Source: Hymenobacter montanus (GTDB lineage: Bacteria; Bacteroidota; Bacteroidia; Cytophagales; Hymenobacteraceae). Taken from it: a DNA stretch of 64,000 nucleotides. Shown in pieces: positions 34,274 through 42,783 of the stretch. The notes under the pieces were generated by a model. That model had not been told where the DNA came from. It saw only the letters and a list, made by a program, of their open reading frames with translations, and did not search any database. The stretch is from the NCBI RefSeq assembly GCF_014699115.1, contig NZ_JACXAD010000023.1, forward strand, positions 1-64,000, in the 5' to 3' direction. Position 1 is the stretch's first letter. The number at the start of each line of letters is the position of its first letter. Made by a program: the position numbers and the translations under genes.

Positions 34274-35282
34274 CCCCGGCACGCCCACTAACCAACAGAC
34301 GTTCGACGAGCTGCTGCGGCACATCCGGCAGGCCCGGCAGGCCGTTTTTGCCCACGTCAATACCGCTCTCATCGACTTGTACTGGTGGATGGGCCAGGCC
34401 ATCAGCGAGAAGGTGCGGGGCGAGGCCTGGGGCAAGGGCGTGGTGGCCGAGCTGGCCAACTACATCGCCCGCAACGCGCCGGAAGTGAAAGGCTTTAGCG
34501 ACAAAAACCTGTGGCGCATGAAGCAGTTCTATGAAATGTACCAGGACGACTCTACACTGGCGGCACTGGTGAGGGAGCTACCCTGGACGCACAACACCAT
34601 TATTTTCTCCCGCTGCAAAAGCAGCGAGGAACGGGAGTACTATCTGCGAAAAGCGTCGGCCGAACGCTGGAGCAAGCGAGACCTGGAGCGGCAGATAAAC
34701 GCTTTGCAATTTGAGCGCGGCATATTAGGCGCGAAACTCTCGCCGGTGGTGAGAGAAGTACACCCGGCGGCTGACCAGGTGTTTAAAGACAGCTACGTGC
34801 TGGAGTTTCTGGGCCTGCCCGAAGCGCACCGCGAGGCTGACTTGCAACAAGCCCTCATCCGGCACATGAAGGCGTTTATCCTGGAGCTGGGCAGCGACTT
34901 CCTCTTTATGGGGGAAGAATACCGGGTGCAGGTGGGCAGCCAGGATTTCTACCTCGACCTGCTGTTTTATCACCGGGGGTTGGCGGCGCTGGTGGCTTTT
35001 GAGCTAAAAATCGGCCGGTTCATGCCCGAGCACCTGGGCCAGCTCAACTTCTACCTCGAAGCTCTGGACCGCGACGTGAAAAAGCCGCACGAGAACCCCA
35101 GCATCGGCGTGCTGCTGTGCCGCGACAAGGACCAGGAGGTGGTGGAATATGCGCTCTCGCGTAACCTCTCCCCGACGCTCATTGCCCAATACCAGCTCCA
35201 ACTACCCGACAAAAAGCTGTTGCAGGCCCGCCTGCACGAACTAATGAGCCGCGAACTGCCGGCCAACGACAATAACCTATGA
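34266..35282 (+). CDS. DUF1016 (YhcG-like) PD-(D/E)XK nuclease-family protein
   Basis: 338 residues. The N-terminal DUF1016_N winged-helix-like region (about 10-150: YWWMGQAIS, WGKGVVAELA, SDKNLWRMKQFYEMY, LPWTHNTII) is followed by a C-terminal nuclease domain with FYLDLLFYHRGLAALVAFELKIGRF; Asp about 229 and Glu-x-Lys about 245-247 complete the PD-(D/E)XK signature. The start ATG at 34266 overlaps the hsdR stop; an earlier in-frame start at 34242 is less likely. Its 3' end overlaps hsdS by four bases. Members are often found in or beside type I RM loci; the precise role is unsettled. Confidence 0.9.
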   Translation: MNSPGTPTNQQTFDELLRHIRQARQAVFAHVNTALIDLYWWMGQAISEKVRGEAWGKGVVAELANYIARNAPEVKGFSDKNLWRMKQFYEMYQDDSTLAALVRELPWTHNTIIFSRCKSSEEREYYLRKASAERWSKRDLERQINALQFERGILGAKLSPVVREVHPAADQVFKDSYVLEFLGLPEAHREADLQQALIRHMKAFILELGSDFLFMGEEYRVQVGSQDFYLDLLFYHRGLAALVAFELKIGRFMPEHLGQLNFYLEALDRDVKKPHENPSIGVLLCRDKDQEVVEYALSRNLSPTLIAQYQLQLPDKKLLQARLHELMSRELPANDNNL

Positions 35283-36475
35283 GTAAAGAAGCAAAAAAGA
35301 CGGCGGTGCCAAAACTACGATTTCCGGAGTTTCGGGAGGCGGGGGAGTGGGAAGAGACGCAGTTAAGCGAAGTATCTCGCATTGTCGCAGGCCAATCGCC
35401 AGCAGGTACTTGCTATAACGACAAAGGAAATGGCATTCCTTTTTATCAGGGGAAAACAGACTTTGGAGATATTTATTTAGAAAAGCCAACAAAATGGACA
35501 ACGCAGGTAACTAAGCTAGCAGGTCAAGGTGATATTTTGATGTCAGTCAGAGCACCTGTTGGAGCATTAAATATCGCAACTCATGAAATCTGTATAGGTA
35601 GAGGCTTGGCCGCAATCCAACCATTTGACAGTAGGTGGTTCCTGTATTACTTCTTAAATAGTATCCAAAAATCTATCATTGGCAATGGTGGCTCCATCTT
35701 CGATTCAATTAATAAGGAACAAATTGAGGCTATAAAAGTCCAGATTCCTTCTACCGATGAACAACAAAAAATAGCCGCTACCCTTTTTTCCCTCGACGAC
35801 CTCATCACCGCCCAAAATGCCAAGCTGGAGGCCCTTAAAACCCACAAGCGTGGCCTGATGCAGAGGCTCTTTCCCACTGAAGGTGAAACGGTGCCGAAGC
35901 TGCGGTTTCCGGAGTTTCGGGACGCGGGGGAGTGGGATATAAAGCTATTGGGCGAGGTAGCAAAGAACTTGGACAGTAAGAGAGTGCCAATTACAGAGAG
36001 TGAAAGAATAAGTGGTAACGTTCCCTACTATGGCGCCTCAGGCATCATTGACTATGTACAAGATTACCTTTTTGATGAAGACTTACTTTGTATATCAGAA
36101 GATGGGGCAAACCTGATGGCAAGGACTTATCCAATTGCCTTTTCAATTACGGGGAAAACATGGGTAAATAATCATGCACATGTCATCCGTTTTAAAAAGC
36201 GCTTTACTCAAGTACTAGTTGAGAACTACTTGAATGCGATAAGCCTTGAGGGCTTTTTGACAGGAATGGCACAGCCCAAATTAAACAGGGCTAAATTAGA
36301 TATTATCTCTGTTCCTCTTCCAAAGGATGAAAAAGAGCAGCAAAGAATAGCTAACACCCTTTCCTCTCTTGACGACCTCATCACCGCGCAAAGCCAGAAA
36401 ATAGAGGCTCTGAAGCTGCACAAGAAAGGGCTGATGCAGGTACTATTTCCGGCGGCAAGTAAAGAGGACGCATGA
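35279..36475 (+). CDS. hsdS: Type I restriction enzyme specificity (S) subunit
   Basis: 398 residues built as two homologous halves. Each half begins VPKLRFPEFR-AGEW, continues into a variable target-recognition domain, and ends in a conserved helix (SLDDLITAQ...EALK-HK-GLMQ-LFP). It sets the bipartite DNA target of the complex. The conserved parts are GC-rich like the neighbouring genes, whereas both recognition domains (about 35355-35770 and 35940-36345) are clearly AT-rich, a mark of module exchange. The ATG overlaps the DUF1016 stop and the stop overlaps the next start (ATGA). Confidence 0.93.
   Translation: MSKEAKKTAVPKLRFPEFREAGEWEETQLSEVSRIVAGQSPAGTCYNDKGNGIPFYQGKTDFGDIYLEKPTKWTTQVTKLAGQGDILMSVRAPVGALNIATHEICIGRGLAAIQPFDSRWFLYYFLNSIQKSIIGNGGSIFDSINKEQIEAIKVQIPSTDEQQKIAATLFSLDDLITAQNAKLEALKTHKRGLMQRLFPTEGETVPKLRFPEFRDAGEWDIKLLGEVAKNLDSKRVPITESERISGNVPYYGASGIIDYVQDYLFDEDLLCISEDGANLMARTYPIAFSITGKTWVNNHAHVIRFKKRFTQVLVENYLNAISLEGFLTGMAQPKLNRAKLDIISVPLPKDEKEQQRIANTLSSLDDLITAQSQKIEALKLHKKGLMQVLFPAASKEDA
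35306..35352 (+). repeat. Internal direct repeat of hsdS, copy 1
   Basis: 47 bp beginning GTGCCAAAACTACGATTTCC. It is nearly identical to 35891-35937 and encodes the VPKLRFPEFR-AGEW segment that opens each half of HsdS. Such repeats allow recognition domains to recombine. Confidence 0.75.
35891..35937 (+). repeat. Internal direct repeat of hsdS, copy 2
   Basis: Second copy, beginning GTGCCGAAGCTGCGGTTTCC, 585 bp after the first and differing mostly at synonymous positions. Confidence 0.75.
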
Positions 36476-37527
36476 GCGGGAAAGCTAAAATTCAGATCTA
36501 TAAGACCTTGCCGAAGCTGGCAATTCGCCTGCGCGACGATTTGAACGCCAGCGATTTTGTGCTGCTGTACGCCTTCAACGGCACTGGCAAAACCCGGCTT
36601 TCTATCGAGTTTAAGAACCGAGGTAAGAAAGGAGAAGAGCGCGATACCCTCTACTTCAACGCCTTCACCGAAGACCTGTTTAGCTGGGACAACGACCTGG
36701 AAAACGACACCGAGCGCAAGCTGCGCATCAATTCGTCGTCGCGGTTTTTCGCGGGCTTCCGTGAATTGGCCTTGGAGGAAAAGATCTTTTCCTTCCTGGA
36801 GCGCTACGCCGAGTTCGATTTCCGCATCGACTACGAGAACTGGACCGTTAGCTTCTCCAAAGGCGAGCACACTAACATCAAAGTCTCGCGGGGCGAAGAG
36901 ACGATGTTTATCTGGTGCGTGTTTCTGGCCATCTGCCAACTCACTCTTGACGGGGCCGAGGCATACAAGGATATAAAATACATCTACATCGACGACCCCA
37001 TTTCTTCGCTCGACGACAACAACGCCATTGCCGTAGCCAGCGACCTGTGCAAGCTCCTGCAAAAAGCTAGCGGCCGGCTCAAAACCGTCATTTCCTCGCA
37101 CCACGCCTTATTCTTTAACGTGCTCTGCAATGAGCTGAAGAAACGCAAGCCCGCCCGTTATTTTCTGCACCGCACGGCCCAGGGCTACGGCCTGCAAGGC
37201 ACCGAGGATACCCCCTTTTTCCACCACGTAGCCAGCCTGAGCGAGTTGCGGCAGGTTGCCGCCGCCGGCAACATCAACACCTATCACTTCAACGTGCTCC
37301 GCGCCGTGCTGGAGAAGACGGCCACGTTTTTCGGCTACAAAGATTTTTCCGACTGCATTCACGGCGTCGATGACGAGACGCTCTACGCCCGCGCCCTCAA
37401 CCTGCTCAGCCACGGCCAATATTCGGTGTACGCCCCCGTGGAGATGACCCCCGACAATAAAAAGCTTTTTCAAAACATCCTGGCGGCGTTTCTGGCCAAA
37501 TACCAGTTCGACCTGCCCGCCCTCTAG
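36472..37527 (+). CDS. Compact ABC-ATPase with PrrC-like R-E-H motif; candidate anticodon nuclease
   Basis: 351 residues. The ABC-type ATPase elements are Walker A FNGTGKT (35-41), signature-like SRGEE (139-143), Walker B plus D-loop IYIDDPISSLDD (171-182) and the H-loop HH (210-211). The C-terminal region carries R277-x3-E281 and H314 in NLLSHGQ. E. coli PrrC, a tRNA-Lys anticodon nuclease held silent by a type I RM complex, uses Arg320-Glu324-His356, almost the same spacing. The protein is shorter than PrrC (396). The ATG overlaps the hsdS stop and hsdM starts 29 bp after its stop. Alternative: a RecF/SMC-like ATPase without nuclease activity. Confidence 0.75.
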   Translation: MSGKAKIQIYKTLPKLAIRLRDDLNASDFVLLYAFNGTGKTRLSIEFKNRGKKGEERDTLYFNAFTEDLFSWDNDLENDTERKLRINSSSRFFAGFRELALEEKIFSFLERYAEFDFRIDYENWTVSFSKGEHTNIKVSRGEETMFIWCVFLAICQLTLDGAEAYKDIKYIYIDDPISSLDDNNAIAVASDLCKLLQKASGRLKTVISSHHALFFNVLCNELKKRKPARYFLHRTAQGYGLQGTEDTPFFHHVASLSELRQVAAAGNINTYHFNVLRAVLEKTATFFGYKDFSDCIHGVDDETLYARALNLLSHGQYSVYAPVEMTPDNKKLFQNILAAFLAKYQFDLPAL

Positions 37528-37556
37528 CCCCACCCGCCAGCCCCACCAACGCATTT

Positions 37557-39176
37557 ATGAGTACCCAAAACCAACTAGGCAGAACGCTCTGGGCCATTGC
37601 CGACCAGCTCCGGGGCATGATGGACGCCGACGACTTCCGCGACTACATGCTGTCGTTCCTGTTCCTGCGCTACCTCTCCGACAACTACGAGACTGCCGCC
37701 CGCAAGGAGCTGGGTCCGGACTATCCGGATACCCCAGCCGATGTCATGAAAAAGCTGAGAGTATGTACTCCCCTGGAGATCTGGTACAATGAGAACCCCG
37801 TCGACGTGCCCGCCTTCGAGCAGCTCATGCGCCGCCGCGTGCACTACGTCATCGAGCCCCCGCACCTGTGGAGCCACATCGCCGAGCTGGCCCGTACTCA
37901 GCACGGCGAGCTGCTCACTACCCTAGGCGAGGGCTTTAAGTACATCGAGGAAAAATCGTTCAACAGCACCTTCCAGGGCCTCTTCTCCGAAATCAACCTC
38001 AACTCCGAGAAGCTGGGCCGCGGCTACGCCGAGCGCAACGCCAAGCTCTGCACCATCATCCAGAAAATTGCCGAAGGCATCGGCCAGTTCTCGACCGACG
38101 CCGACACCCTCGGCGACGCCTACGAGTACCTTATCGGCCAGTTTGCGGCCGGCAGTGGCAAGAAGGCCGGTGAGTTCTACACGCCCCAACCTATCTCTAC
38201 CATCCTGTCCGAGATCGTGGTGCTCGACAGCCAGAACCCCGCCGCCGGCAAGCGCGCCAAGCTCGAGCGGGTGCTCGACATCACCTGCGGCTCGGGCTCC
38301 TTGCTGCTGAATGTGCGCCAGCACATGCGTGAGCATGGGGGAAGCATCGGCAAGATTTACGGCCAGGAGAAGAACATCACCACCTACAACCTGGCGCGCA
38401 TGAACATGCTGCTCCACGGCGTGAAGGACACCGAGTTCGACATCTACCACGGCGATTCCCTCAAGAACGACTGGGACTTGCTGAACGAGCTGAACCCGGC
38501 CAAAAAGGCGCAGTTCGACGCCATCGTGGCCAACCCGCCCTTCAGCTACCGCTGGGAGCCCACCGAGGCCCTGGGCGAAGACTTCCGCTTCAAGAGCTAC
38601 GGCCTCGCCCCCAAGTCGGCCGCCGACTTTGCCTTTCTGCTGCACGGCTTCCACTTCCTGAGCCCGGAAGGCACCATGGCCATCATCCTGCCCCACGGCG
38701 TGCTCTTCCGGGGCGGGGCCGAGGAGCGCATCCGTACCAAGCTGCTCAAGGACGGCCACCTCGACACCGTCATCGGCCTGCCCGCCAACCTGTTCTTCTC
38801 CACCGGCATACCCGTCTGCATCCTGGTGCTGAAGAAGTGCAAGAAGCCCGACGACGTGCTGTTCATCAACGCCAGCGAGGAGTATGAGAAAGGCAAGCGC
38901 CAGAACTTCCTGCGCCCCGCCGACATCGAAAAAATAGTAGCCACCTACCGCGAACGGAGCGAAGAAGCCCGGTACTCGCGCCGCGTGCCCATGGCCGAGG
39001 TCGAGCAAAACGGTTACAACCTGAACATCTCGCGCTACGTGAGCACGGCCACTTCCGAAGAGGAAATCAAGCTGGACGAAGTACATCGGAAGCTGGTAGA
39101 CATCGAGAAAGACATTGCTGCTGCCACCGCCCGCCATAACGCGTTTCTGCAAGAGCTCGGCTTGCCTCTTATTTAA
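37557..39176 (+). CDS. hsdM: Type I restriction-modification M subunit (N6-adenine methylase)
   Basis: 539 residues, standard HsdM length. The N-terminal helical HsdM_N domain (about 1-140: FLFLRYLSDNYE) is followed by the methylase domain with motif I DITCGSGSLLL (about 241-251) and motif IV NPPF (about 325-328). The GEFYTPQPIS segment is the conserved linker. It transfers a methyl group from SAM to adenine at the site defined by HsdS. It is the last gene of the tightly packed operon; the 29-bp gap after the ABC gene holds no terminator. Confidence 0.96.
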   Translation: MSTQNQLGRTLWAIADQLRGMMDADDFRDYMLSFLFLRYLSDNYETAARKELGPDYPDTPADVMKKLRVCTPLEIWYNENPVDVPAFEQLMRRRVHYVIEPPHLWSHIAELARTQHGELLTTLGEGFKYIEEKSFNSTFQGLFSEINLNSEKLGRGYAERNAKLCTIIQKIAEGIGQFSTDADTLGDAYEYLIGQFAAGSGKKAGEFYTPQPISTILSEIVVLDSQNPAAGKRAKLERVLDITCGSGSLLLNVRQHMREHGGSIGKIYGQEKNITTYNLARMNMLLHGVKDTEFDIYHGDSLKNDWDLLNELNPAKKAQFDAIVANPPFSYRWEPTEALGEDFRFKSYGLAPKSAADFAFLLHGFHFLSPEGTMAIILPHGVLFRGGAEERIRTKLLKDGHLDTVIGLPANLFFSTGIPVCILVLKKCKKPDDVLFINASEEYEKGKRQNFLRPADIEKIVATYRERSEEARYSRRVPMAEVEQNGYNLNISRYVSTATSEEEIKLDEVHRKLVDIEKDIAAATARHNAFLQELGLPLI

Positions 39177-39295
39177 AGGGGATGCTTCCAAAGGATACTA
39201 CTGGTTTCGGCTTGGACCTGCCAAGAGGTTGTCAGATATGGTTAGTGCCGTAACGCAGCTTGCCCGAGGTTCAGAATTACTTACTTTCTAACAAG

Positions 39296-40357
39296 ATGCT
39301 TTTAGTAATCCCTACCCAAAACCCCAAGCAATTCACGCAAGTGCAAGCGGGCACGTTCAACGCGCTTGCGATTTGGGAACGAGCCCACATTCAGGAATGG
39401 GTGCGTCAGGCGCCCGAAATCCTGGGCGAAGACCTGTTGGTAGTGAGCATGGAGTTTGACCGCTTTAAGCAAAGCGCCGACCGCCTGGACTTACTGGCAC
39501 TGGACCGCCGCGGCAATCTGGTAGTGGTTGAGTTGAAAAGGGACGGACTAGCCAGCTACGCCGACCTGCAAGCCCTCCGCTACGCTGCCATGGTCTCCAC
39601 AATGACCATTGAGAAGCTACTGCCTTACTTCGTGCACTACCAGCAGAAGTATGTAGGGCTGGCGGATATGACAGCGATTCGGGCCCAGGAACTTATTCAG
39701 GAGTTCGTAACCCAGAACGACACGTTCAAGGAACTGTCGAACCGGCCACGCATTATCCTATGCTCTGAGAACTTCTCAACAGAGCTCACGACTACCGTCC
39801 TATGGTTAAACCAAACCGAGCTGGATATTTCATGTGTGCGCATCGTCCCGTATAAGGTTGACGATAAGGTGGTGGTGGTACCCACCAAAATTATTCCTTT
39901 GCAGGAAGCCAATCAGTATATGGTTGAGCTAGAGAATAAGGAGCGAGGGAAGGAACAGCAAGCCGCGCAGAGCGGCCGGACAGAAACCTTCACCCTATTA
40001 ATGGATAACGGGTACCTGAAGGAAGGGGATAGTATCTACCTCAGCGACCGCCTGCCCGCTTACATCAGCCCTGAGGCGAAAGCATCGTCAGATGAAAACG
40101 TCTTTCGGGCGGAAATTTTGCCGCGCCAGGGTAAACTCTATACTGTACGCTGGGCTTTAGACGGCCAGGTGTATTCGTTGATGAATCTGACACAAACAAT
40201 TTTTGCCCGGTTTCATCCCGAGGGTACCCGCCCAGCAGGAATGCAGGCAGGGCGTCATTGGTCCCTAAAAGACGGGCGCAATTTGGTAGAATTGGCCGAC
40301 GAGGTATGGGCAGGGTTACAGGCCGGAGAATCCATAACGGCCGAGGCTGTAAACTAA
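39296..40357 (+). CDS. NucS/DUF91-like PD-(D/E)XK protein with C-terminal RAMA-like domain
   Basis: 353 residues from the ATG at 39296. An in-frame TTG at 39260 is possible but less likely. The nuclease core is SADRLDLLALDRRGNLVVVELKRDG: Asp of RLDLL and Glu-x-Lys of VVELK complete the site, as in NucS/DUF91 endonucleases. A helical middle section follows, then a C-terminal domain (about 230-340) with LLMDNGYLKEGDSIYL, a turn, VYSLMNLTQTIF and H-W-S-L-K-D-G-R-N-L. This resembles the RAMA or DUF4357 domains that accompany restriction or methylase proteins. It lies 119 bp after hsdM on the same strand, probably a further accessory nuclease. Confidence 0.72.
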   Translation: MLLVIPTQNPKQFTQVQAGTFNALAIWERAHIQEWVRQAPEILGEDLLVVSMEFDRFKQSADRLDLLALDRRGNLVVVELKRDGLASYADLQALRYAAMVSTMTIEKLLPYFVHYQQKYVGLADMTAIRAQELIQEFVTQNDTFKELSNRPRIILCSENFSTELTTTVLWLNQTELDISCVRIVPYKVDDKVVVVPTKIIPLQEANQYMVELENKERGKEQQAAQSGRTETFTLLMDNGYLKEGDSIYLSDRLPAYISPEAKASSDENVFRAEILPRQGKLYTVRWALDGQVYSLMNLTQTIFARFHPEGTRPAGMQAGRHWSLKDGRNLVELADEVWAGLQAGESITAEAVN

Positions 40358-40726
40358 CCCTGACGCAGTGTGCGATAGGCTTGGATGGGGTCTTCCCAGC
40401 TTGCCTGTATTCAAAACGGGCCTAATACTGGGTATTCGCTAAGTCCAGGAAACAGCCGCCGTCAAGCAGTTCGTAACAGTTGCCGCACCGGCTCATGCTT
40501 TACCGGGCACAGTGACAGGTGAACTGGCTTTTAAAGTAGATGACCATGTACTGGCTGACCTGATCAGAATGTACGATGAGATCAACAGTTGCCAACCCTT
40601 CAAAACGGCATATATAAACTTGCTATTTCCCAATCACAAAAAATATTCTTCAAAAAAATTCACTCTATAGCAAAAGAAAATAGCCTAGATCGCTAAAGTG
40701 AAGGTTGCCGTGTTGTACTTTCAGAC
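40358..40726. other. Gene-free stretch after the restriction locus
   Basis: A frame without stop codons, from about 40444 to 40668, gives a coding-like translation (TGELAFKVDDHVLADLIRMY) but has no good start codon and no recognised homology. It may be a decayed gene end. The last 100 bases are AT-rich. Confidence 0.4.
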
Positions 40727-41059
40727 ATGGAATTTAAACTGGTACCGGCCACCTACCGAGGCCCGCATACCCCTGACTTCAAGTACGGCTGGACGTACCA
40801 GATGGAGCTGTGTGAGCACCAGGATGGTATGAGCTTTCGGTTTCCGGGGATGGATCACCCGGAGCAAACCCTGACGCGGCGCGAGTTTCGGGAGCAGTGG
40901 ATAGTTAGGCGCTCCCGTCCTGTTAGTCGACCGGCGCCCGCCCCGCCCCTGGCCAAGAAGCTGTTTCAACACGTGCGCGGGCTTTTCACCAGCGAATCTC
41001 CAGCTCCAGGCAAGAAGAAGCCTCGATCGGGCGAAAAGCCCGGCTACCAGCCAAAATAG
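40727..41059 (+). CDS. Hypothetical protein
   Basis: 110 residues: an N-terminal half with aromatic and charged pattern (YGWTYQMELCEHQDGMSFRF; RREFREQW) and a basic, Pro/Lys-rich disordered C-terminal half. There is no signal peptide or membrane segment. A TACTTTCA box 8 bp before the start is two bases off the -7 consensus. Not recognised; codon bias looks like the resident genes. Confidence 0.5.
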   Translation: MEFKLVPATYRGPHTPDFKYGWTYQMELCEHQDGMSFRFPGMDHPEQTLTRREFREQWIVRRSRPVSRPAPAPPLAKKLFQHVRGLFTSESPAPGKKKPRSGEKPGYQPK

Positions 41060-41600
41060 AAGCGGGTATAATCTGGTGGTGAGCAAGCTCCAACGGTGAG
41101 GTTAGGGCGTTTCTTGATTGCGCCAGTTTCCGGGCAATGGTTTCCCTGCGTATAACGACCTGCGGTACCTGTCTACCAGCTATTACGACGGATTTATTAG
41201 CAGTTTATGAGTACGGCGTGTGCAGCAGGCTCTACGCAATAGCATGGCTCGAGCCCGGCCAGCAGCTTCAGAATCAGCAGTTTCTTGAGTAAGAGCTTTG
41301 CGTACTTCCTGGGCACGCGCACCAACTCTAACCGGTGGACCCTTAGCGACTATCCGGCCGTGGCAATAGGCCAATGCCTTCACTAGCCCAACACCCCAAC
41401 TTTCCTTCCCGCGGTTAGCCTCACGGCCGCAAGGTACCGTGGCCTAGCCATGAGGTACTAGAATAGCGGTTCACTAGAATATGCCGTTTTTTAAGCGGTC
41501 TTTATTTTTTTTCTGCGCCAGTTAGTCTGTAAATACCAGGTGCTGGTTGAGTAGCCCGCAAGCCTCGTTCCTGGTCAGCAGCAACACCCTATTTAAACTT

Positions 41601-41623
41601 TATTCATTGATAATCAATGAATA
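41601..41623. repeat. 23-bp palindrome in gene-free region
   Basis: Arms TATTCATTGAT and ATCAATGAATA are perfect 11-bp inverted copies around a single A. The high symmetry and short centre suggest a protein-binding site rather than an RNA hairpin. Confidence 0.5.
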
Positions 41624-41900
41624 TAACCAGATGCTTAACACTCCCAACCGCTGGCACGCGGTTGCTTTTTCCAGCAAGCTAAGTCTGGGGCAATCGGTTT
41701 GAAATCGGGCTGGGCCTGACTGCTGACTACGACCAGGGCCTAAAATTGTATAGCCCCAGGCAACCTTTTCGATACTCAAAACCGAGTATGCAGGTGTTGG
41801 CTTAGTATTCCTGCTTAAGCCCATTTAATAGCTAGCTATCCTGGTCGCTGTATTCCTTTCCGCTTATTGCTTGTAACCCATATCCGAAATATGCTATTAA

Positions 41901-41945
41901 ACGAGGCCCCACTGGTGTAGCAGTGGGGCCTCGTTTATTTTCCAG
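41901..41945 (+). terminator. Isolated intrinsic terminator
   Basis: ACGAGGCCCCACT (41901-41913) and AGTGGGGCCTCGT (41922-41934) form a perfect 13-bp stem with an 8-base loop, followed by TTATTTT. No gene with a plausible stop lies upstream within 800 bp. Confidence 0.8.
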
Positions 41946-42265
41946 CTACGGGCTTGGTGCCGTAAGCACCCGTGCGGCATGTCTGCTCCTGGACTGGGGA
42001 TGGCGTGCACTTGAGCTTGCCATAAGCGCCAGGATAAACCTGCTAGGCTGGTGCCGAACTGCCCAAGGCGGCAACTAAAAGCAGGCCAACCCGAAGGCGT
42101 GGGTTTTCATTCCTAATAAGCTCGGGTGTAGCGAGAGCCGGACTGAGAGCCATGCAGTGGCAAATAGGACGTACCCGGCCACGGCGTACGGCACCCCCGG
42201 CAATGAGGCCTGGAAAACTGTTTGCCTAATGATTTAAAACCATTCGGTTGATTGACTTTGTGCTA

Positions 42266-42273
42266 TACATTTG
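42266..42273 (+). promoter_or_regulatory. -7 promoter box before DUF2147 gene
   Basis: TACATTTG, an exact TAnnTTTG match, 38 bp before the start codon. A TTG lies 15 bp upstream, closer than the usual -33 spacing. Confidence 0.5.
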
Positions 42274-42311
42274 TTTTCAAACCCTTTTTCTCCTTTTATT
42301 AAATTCTCACC

Positions 42312-42767
42312 ATGACCAGACGTTTTTTTGGACTCGCTTTGCTCCTTAGTTTATTGGCAGCCGCCTTCTCAGTCCAGGCCGCGCCTAACCCGGATGCCGT
42401 GCTGGGGGTCTGGAAGAATGGGGAAGGCACCGGCATGATTCAGATTTTCAAAAAAGGAGACAAGTACTTCGGGCGCATCGTGTGGCTGAAAGTGCCCAAC
42501 AACCCCGACGGCACCCCCCGCACTGATGTGAACAACCCCGACGAAGCCAAGCGTAAGACCCCGCTCAAGGGCTTGGAAAACATGCGCGACTTCACCTTCA
42601 CCGGCGACAACAAGTGGGAGGAAGGCAAGATCTACGACCCCAAAAACGGCAACGACTACAGCTGCCAAATGACTTTAGTCGATCCCAACACGCTGGAGGT
42701 TCGCGGCTTTATTGGGGTCTCGCTCTTCGGGCGTACCGATGTGTGGAAACGACAGGTTAAAAAATAA
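42312..42767 (+). CDS. DUF2147 domain secreted protein
   Basis: 151 residues. A signal peptide (1-23, ending VQA) is followed by the DUF2147 domain (VLGVWKNGEGTGMIQIFKKGDKYFGRIVWL near the start, WEEGKIYDPKNGNDYSCQM in the middle, LEVRGFIGVSLFGRTDVWKR at the end), a lipocalin-like small beta-barrel. It should be periplasmic or outer-membrane associated. Role unknown. It has its own promoter and terminator, so it is monocistronic. Confidence 0.9.
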   Translation: MTRRFFGLALLLSLLAAAFSVQAAPNPDAVLGVWKNGEGTGMIQIFKKGDKYFGRIVWLKVPNNPDGTPRTDVNNPDEAKRKTPLKGLENMRDFTFTGDNKWEEGKIYDPKNGNDYSCQMTLVDPNTLEVRGFIGVSLFGRTDVWKRQVKK

Positions 42768-42783
42768 TCGTCCGACGGTTCTG

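Larger units (their letters stand above)
41060..42311. other. 1.25-kb stretch without supported genes
   Basis: No ORF on either strand looks real. It holds a 23-bp near-perfect palindrome (41601-41623) and an isolated strong terminator (41901-41945), both listed separately, and the promoter of the DUF2147 gene near the end. A small RNA ending at the terminator is possible. Confidence 0.5.

Noticed and set aside
35279..36475. Invertible hsdS shufflon
   Set aside because: The hsdS repeats are direct, and no inverted hsdS fragment or recombinase gene is present nearby.
31041..41100. Integrative element with att sites at tRNA-Gly
   Set aside because: No integrase and no repeat of the tRNA 3' end found downstream.
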